The notes below the pieces were generated by a model that saw only the letters and a program-made list of their open reading frames with translations, had not been told where the DNA came from and ran no database searches. The position numbers and the translations under genes are program-made. A DNA stretch of 64,000 bases from assembly GCA_004154925.1 (NCBI GenBank), contig QJNS01000184.1:98818-162817 (forward strand). Reading direction: 5' to 3'. The number at the start of each line of letters is the position of its first letter. Position 1 is the stretch's first letter. This document shows, in pieces, positions 60,744 through 64,000 of the stretch. This DNA is from Monosporascus cannonballus. Its lineage: Eukaryota; Ascomycota; Sordariomycetes; Xylariales.

Positions 60744-62390
60744 ATGACCAATTACGGCCGCCGTGGTCACGGCGTCAACATGTCACAATACATCTCAACC
60801 CTCAACGAGGTCCCTCAGGATGTCTCGCCCGAGGAGAGCAACACCACCCTCGAGGAGGAGCTTGCTATGTTCACCAACACCAACTTCATCGACTGGGATA
60901 CACACAACAACAGCACCACCACCACCACCGCCGCCGCCGCTGCCGCTGCCGCCGCCGCCAGCAACCCGCAATCGTCTGTCAACTTGGATTTAGACAGACA
61001 GCCGGCTACGACTGCCTCGCCGTCCGCTCCCGCTCCAGACACCCCGGGTTCCGACCCATTGGCTGGAGGAGAGTTGGCCGCTTTCGATTTCAACAACATC
61101 GGTTAGTGCCCTCGAACCTTTCAATTATTCACTCATAGCTGTCTTGAACCTACTTGGCATTCTTTTCACCTTTGTTTGATATCACCTCGTACATCTCTCG
61201 GCCTTCTTCTTAACTTCGCTTCGTTCATGCCTCTTGATTTTCTTTTCACCTCGATGGGTGGCCGTGTCTTTTACTGGGCGGGACCCCGTCCAGCCTCGCA
61301 ATCGTAGGGTCGCCCTACGACGCGAGGCCGCAGCCCGCTCCCAGGAGCATCTTCAGGGACTTCCCAATATGCTGCCAAGAGCAGCCCGCTCGGGTGCATC
61401 GAGACGTTCGGCGACCAGCCAAAATGCTTGCATATTTGGCCAGAATCTTCGTCCTCGCATGTACCCCACTCTGCATCGCTCGCCTCGATTGGGAATTTGA
61501 TTGGCAGCGCCCGGTATTGCGTTGCACCTCACTTCAAGGGGATGTTTGATTTAGCAGGGGTGCACCGAGCTAGCAAGTGTGAAGCCAATGCACGTGTAGA
61601 TCGTCTTGGTATCGCGCAATCGGGCGGATGGTGCAATTTCTCGTGATCTGACGTGCTCCCAAAGTTGGGATGCAGGCATGAACAACCCCCAATTAAGTTC
61701 ATCACGGTCATCGCGAAATGCCACCGACAACCCTAAACTATGTTCCGCTTGAGCGAGACTGGTCGTCGCGCCCTGCCAAGAGACCTCGAAGCAAAACGCC
61801 CACAGTCTGATTGTCACTATACTGTTATCTCTGACGCGATTTCGTTCTGACACGGCCTCATGGCTCCAGGCGAGTACGGGTTTGATTTCAACCCGTACGT
61901 TCACAGCAGCGTCCAGCCATACTCAGACAGCATTGGGGGCTTGCAGCCTATCCAGCCCCCCCCTACGTTCCCTCGTAGCGCCTCTCAACAGAGGCCATAT
62001 GGGGCGCCGACTCCCCAGACCGGCGAGAAGAGGAAAGCCGCTACTGAAATCCCGCCCCCTCGGCAAATGAGCTTTGAGGAGCAGACGCGGTTAGCCGCCG
62101 AGGAGGACAAGCGGAGGAGGAACACGGCCGCCAGCGCTCGGTTCAGAATCAAGAAAAAGGCTCGGGAGCAGGCTCTGGAAAAGAGCCAGAAGGAGCTAGG
62201 CGAGAAAGTCGTCACACTCGAGAGCCGGATTCAAACGCTGGAAACCGAAAACAAGTGGCTACGGGAGCTGGTCATGGAAAAGAACGGCGGCAACGAGAAG
62301 GTCGTCACGGCCCTGTTGCAAAGTCGGAAAGAAAAGGATAAGCTGGGAACGGAAGCGAAATCTCAGGAGAAGTCGACCGAGGCGAGCTGA
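60744..62390 (+). CDS. cys-3: bZIP transcription factor, CYS-3/MetR type (sulfur regulation)
   Basis: Two exons, 60744-61101 and 61870-62390, 879 bp and 292 residues, joined in phase 1 across a 768-bp intron (donor GTTAGT). The N-terminus (SQYISTLNEVPQDV, EEELAMFTNTNFIDWD) resembles the fungal sulfur regulators. Thr and Ala runs come from CCACC/GCC repeats. The basic region EEDKRRRNTAASARFRIKKK (about 210-230) and a leucine zipper with VTLESRIQTLETENKWLREL follow; RRNTAASARFRIKKK is the hallmark of CYS-3 and MetR, which activate sulfur-uptake genes when sulfur is low. An in-frame ATG (61860) lies just before the 3' splice site, so an unspliced or internally initiated transcript could make a 176-residue form with an intact bZIP. 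Nuclear. Confidence 0.85.
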
Positions 62391-63406
62391 TTTGGATGAA
62401 GTAGACGAGAGCATGTCCATATACCACGTGGGAGGTGGCGTTCTATCAGGAGGTACTTGGTGGGCTTCAGTGGGCTTGGATGCCTAGATGGGGTTTTATA
62501 CCGGATATACACCATGCATATTGTCTGTTAACGTAGCGATTGATTGCTTTATGGCGTTCGATGAGCCAAATACACGATGAGGTCGATCATCTGACCCACC
62601 CCACCCAAAGAGGCATCAGTAGCAATGCGAGACCCTCGTTTCGAACAAAGGGCGATATTTTACCCCGAGATATATGCACTGGGCCGGCGCACTTGGCGCT
62701 TCAGTCAGAGTTACTTAGGAGCTCTACTCTGGCTGCCTCAATACCAGCTAATGTCCAAAAAGGGTTGGGGAGGTCATCCCCATTATCCAGCCAGGGGTGA
62801 ATAGTGGGCTCCATCTCTCACGCAGTGCTCGAGTTCCTCTTTGGCAGGCTCTGGACACAATCGTTGGGCCACCTCTGACTCCGAAGGTGTGTCTAATCGC
62901 CATTATATCTTCATATTAAGCACCTACGGAAATTACTTTCGGTAAAATCAAATAACAACAGGGTGTTTTTTGTTTTCAGATTGAACAACCTTATCGTCGT
63001 TGGCCGGATATGGATTATCCAATTCTCATAACTCTTGGATACCTTAAGGGGTGGCCCGATTATTTTGTCCAGAACCTGTCTGGTTATACAATTTATGACG
63101 CAAAAATTGGTGGGAAGTAAAAGTACATGAAAATGTTGTGCTACTGTGTGCGACATTATGATGGTTTGCCCCCACTTCCGGACGAACCCGGCCGCGCAGT
63201 GGAGAATTTTCCAGAAGGCTTGGCATCAATCCCCAGCGGTCCCCGTCATCAGGGAAACGGGGAGCCGGGTCGCGCAGAGAAGAGGACCGTAGAACCGGGT
63301 TCGCGAAGGGATAAATTGCGTAGACCGCAAAATAATATATGTTCTCGCGTCGTTGGACTGCTGAAAAACTCAACAAAACAAATCGACGTGTCGTGTATAG
63401 AGTGAT
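62391..63406. other. Spacer between the bZIP gene and the last gene
   Basis: No recognisable gene. It includes the bZIP 3' UTR and the promoter of the next gene, with AT-rich sequence at 62900-63120. Confidence 0.45.
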
Positions 63407-63949
63407 ATGAGATCTCCTGCGACGCAGTTCCAGCGACTCGCCGGCCAATACAAAATTACCCAGCTCGCAACATCATCTGGATATCCTAGTCTATCCAGCT
63501 ACCGCCGCTTGGGTTCGATACATAATCCACACCCACATCCGGCCCTATCCCAAATAGGGAGAGCCGCCATGTCATCAACCTCGACCCCGGCCTCGGCACC
63601 CGAAGACCCGGCCTCTCAACGGCCCCAGGAAGAACAGCAGCAGCAACAACAACAACAACAAAGCCACGGCGGCGCCCCCTTCCCGCTCCCGGAGCCCCCG
63701 AGAGCCGGCGAAGGAGACGGGACGCCGACGCACCAGCTCGCGCTCGACGGCACGGGCGTGAAGCTAGACCACCTCGGCCCGCTCGTGATCAACGAGGACG
63801 GGACCATGAGCCGCATCGCCAACTGGGACGAGATGGCGGACATCGAGCGCGAGAACACGCTGCGGATCCTGGGGCGCCGGAACAAGGCGCGGCTTGCGGC
63901 GCTGCGGGCGCGGCAGCCGGGCGAGGCGGCGGACGGTGGGCAGCAATAG
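63407..63949 (+). CDS. Small conserved protein of unknown function, possible mitochondrial presequence
   Basis: Single exon, 180 residues from the ATG at 63407, or 126 residues from a second ATG at 63569, which has a better start context (GCCGCCATG). The first 54 residues are Arg/Ser/Tyr/His-rich and have no acidic residues, resembling a mitochondrial targeting signal. A Gln run follows (about 78-86, CAG/CAA repeat). The conserved-looking part is LDGTGVKLDHLGPLVINEDG and SRIANWDEMADIERENTLRILGRRNKARLAAL (split here only for length), which I associate with small uncharacterised fungal proteins. No enzyme motif is visible. The stop lies 51 bases before the window end, which finishes in a long G run. 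Confidence 0.65.
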   Translation: MRSPATQFQRLAGQYKITQLATSSGYPSLSSYRRLGSIHNPHPHPALSQIGRAAMSSTSTPASAPEDPASQRPQEEQQQQQQQQQSHGGAPFPLPEPPRAGEGDGTPTHQLALDGTGVKLDHLGPLVINEDGTMSRIANWDEMADIERENTLRILGRRNKARLAALRARQPGEAADGGQQ

Positions 63950-64000
63950 CCAAGGGAGGCAGGAGCGGGAGTAGGAGTAGGAGTCGGGGGGGGGGGGGCG

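Overview
The window comes from a filamentous ascomycete (Pezizomycotina), most likely a Sordariomycete. The evidence is a five-domain AROM gene, short introns with GTRNGT donors and CTRAY-type branch points, a CFEM/GPI-anchored surface protein, a CYS-3/MetR-type bZIP gene, and a block of retrotransposons carrying the C-to-T/G-to-A damage typical of repeat-induced point mutation (RIP). No CRISPR array, rRNA gene or convincing tRNA gene was seen.

Layout. 1-4616 is gene-free. 4617-6704 (+) encodes a C2H2 factor of the Rpn4 type. 9288-14117 (-) is AROM (shikimate pathway), whose last 21 codons lie in a separate exon. 14118-16209 holds a hairpin and a MITE-like element with TA duplications. 16210-18636 (+) is a ten-exon MFS transporter with two GC-AG introns.

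18891-34822 is a nested transposon block. The ends are Fot1-like inverted repeats with TA duplications. Inside is an old, heavily RIP-damaged chromovirus (copy A, minus orientation, 435-bp LTRs, duplication ATTTT). Inside A is a younger chromovirus of the same family (copy B, 26271-33578, plus orientation, 419-bp LTRs, duplication GTTAT). Both copies carry, antisense to pol and before the 3' LTR, a conserved ORF for a Cys-cluster/coiled-coil protein. This is the most interesting structure in the window.

34827-39714 holds two LTR-like relics in direct orientation, a very intron-dense minus-strand gene or remnant with a zinc knuckle, and a single-exon trypsin-fold protein gene (36972-38732). 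40901-42070 (-) is a five-exon CFEM protein. 42071-48236 is nearly gene-free but contains a decayed membrane-protein relic. 48237-51156 (-) is the large subunit of ribonucleotide reductase. 52211-53751 is a decayed secreted alpha/beta-hydrolase. 55023-56689 (+) is a TatD nuclease. 57029-58765 (-) is a CHL4/Mis15 (CENP-N) kinetochore protein. 60744-62390 (+) is a sulfur-regulator-type bZIP gene with a 768-bp intron. 63407-63949 (+) is a small conserved protein of unknown function.

The genes form no operon or biosynthetic cluster. They are ordinary housekeeping and surface functions, each with its own promoter, separated by long spacers and one transposon nest. Exon structures were worked out by hand from splice signals and family-conserved residues; reading-frame arithmetic closes for each multi-exon gene called here.
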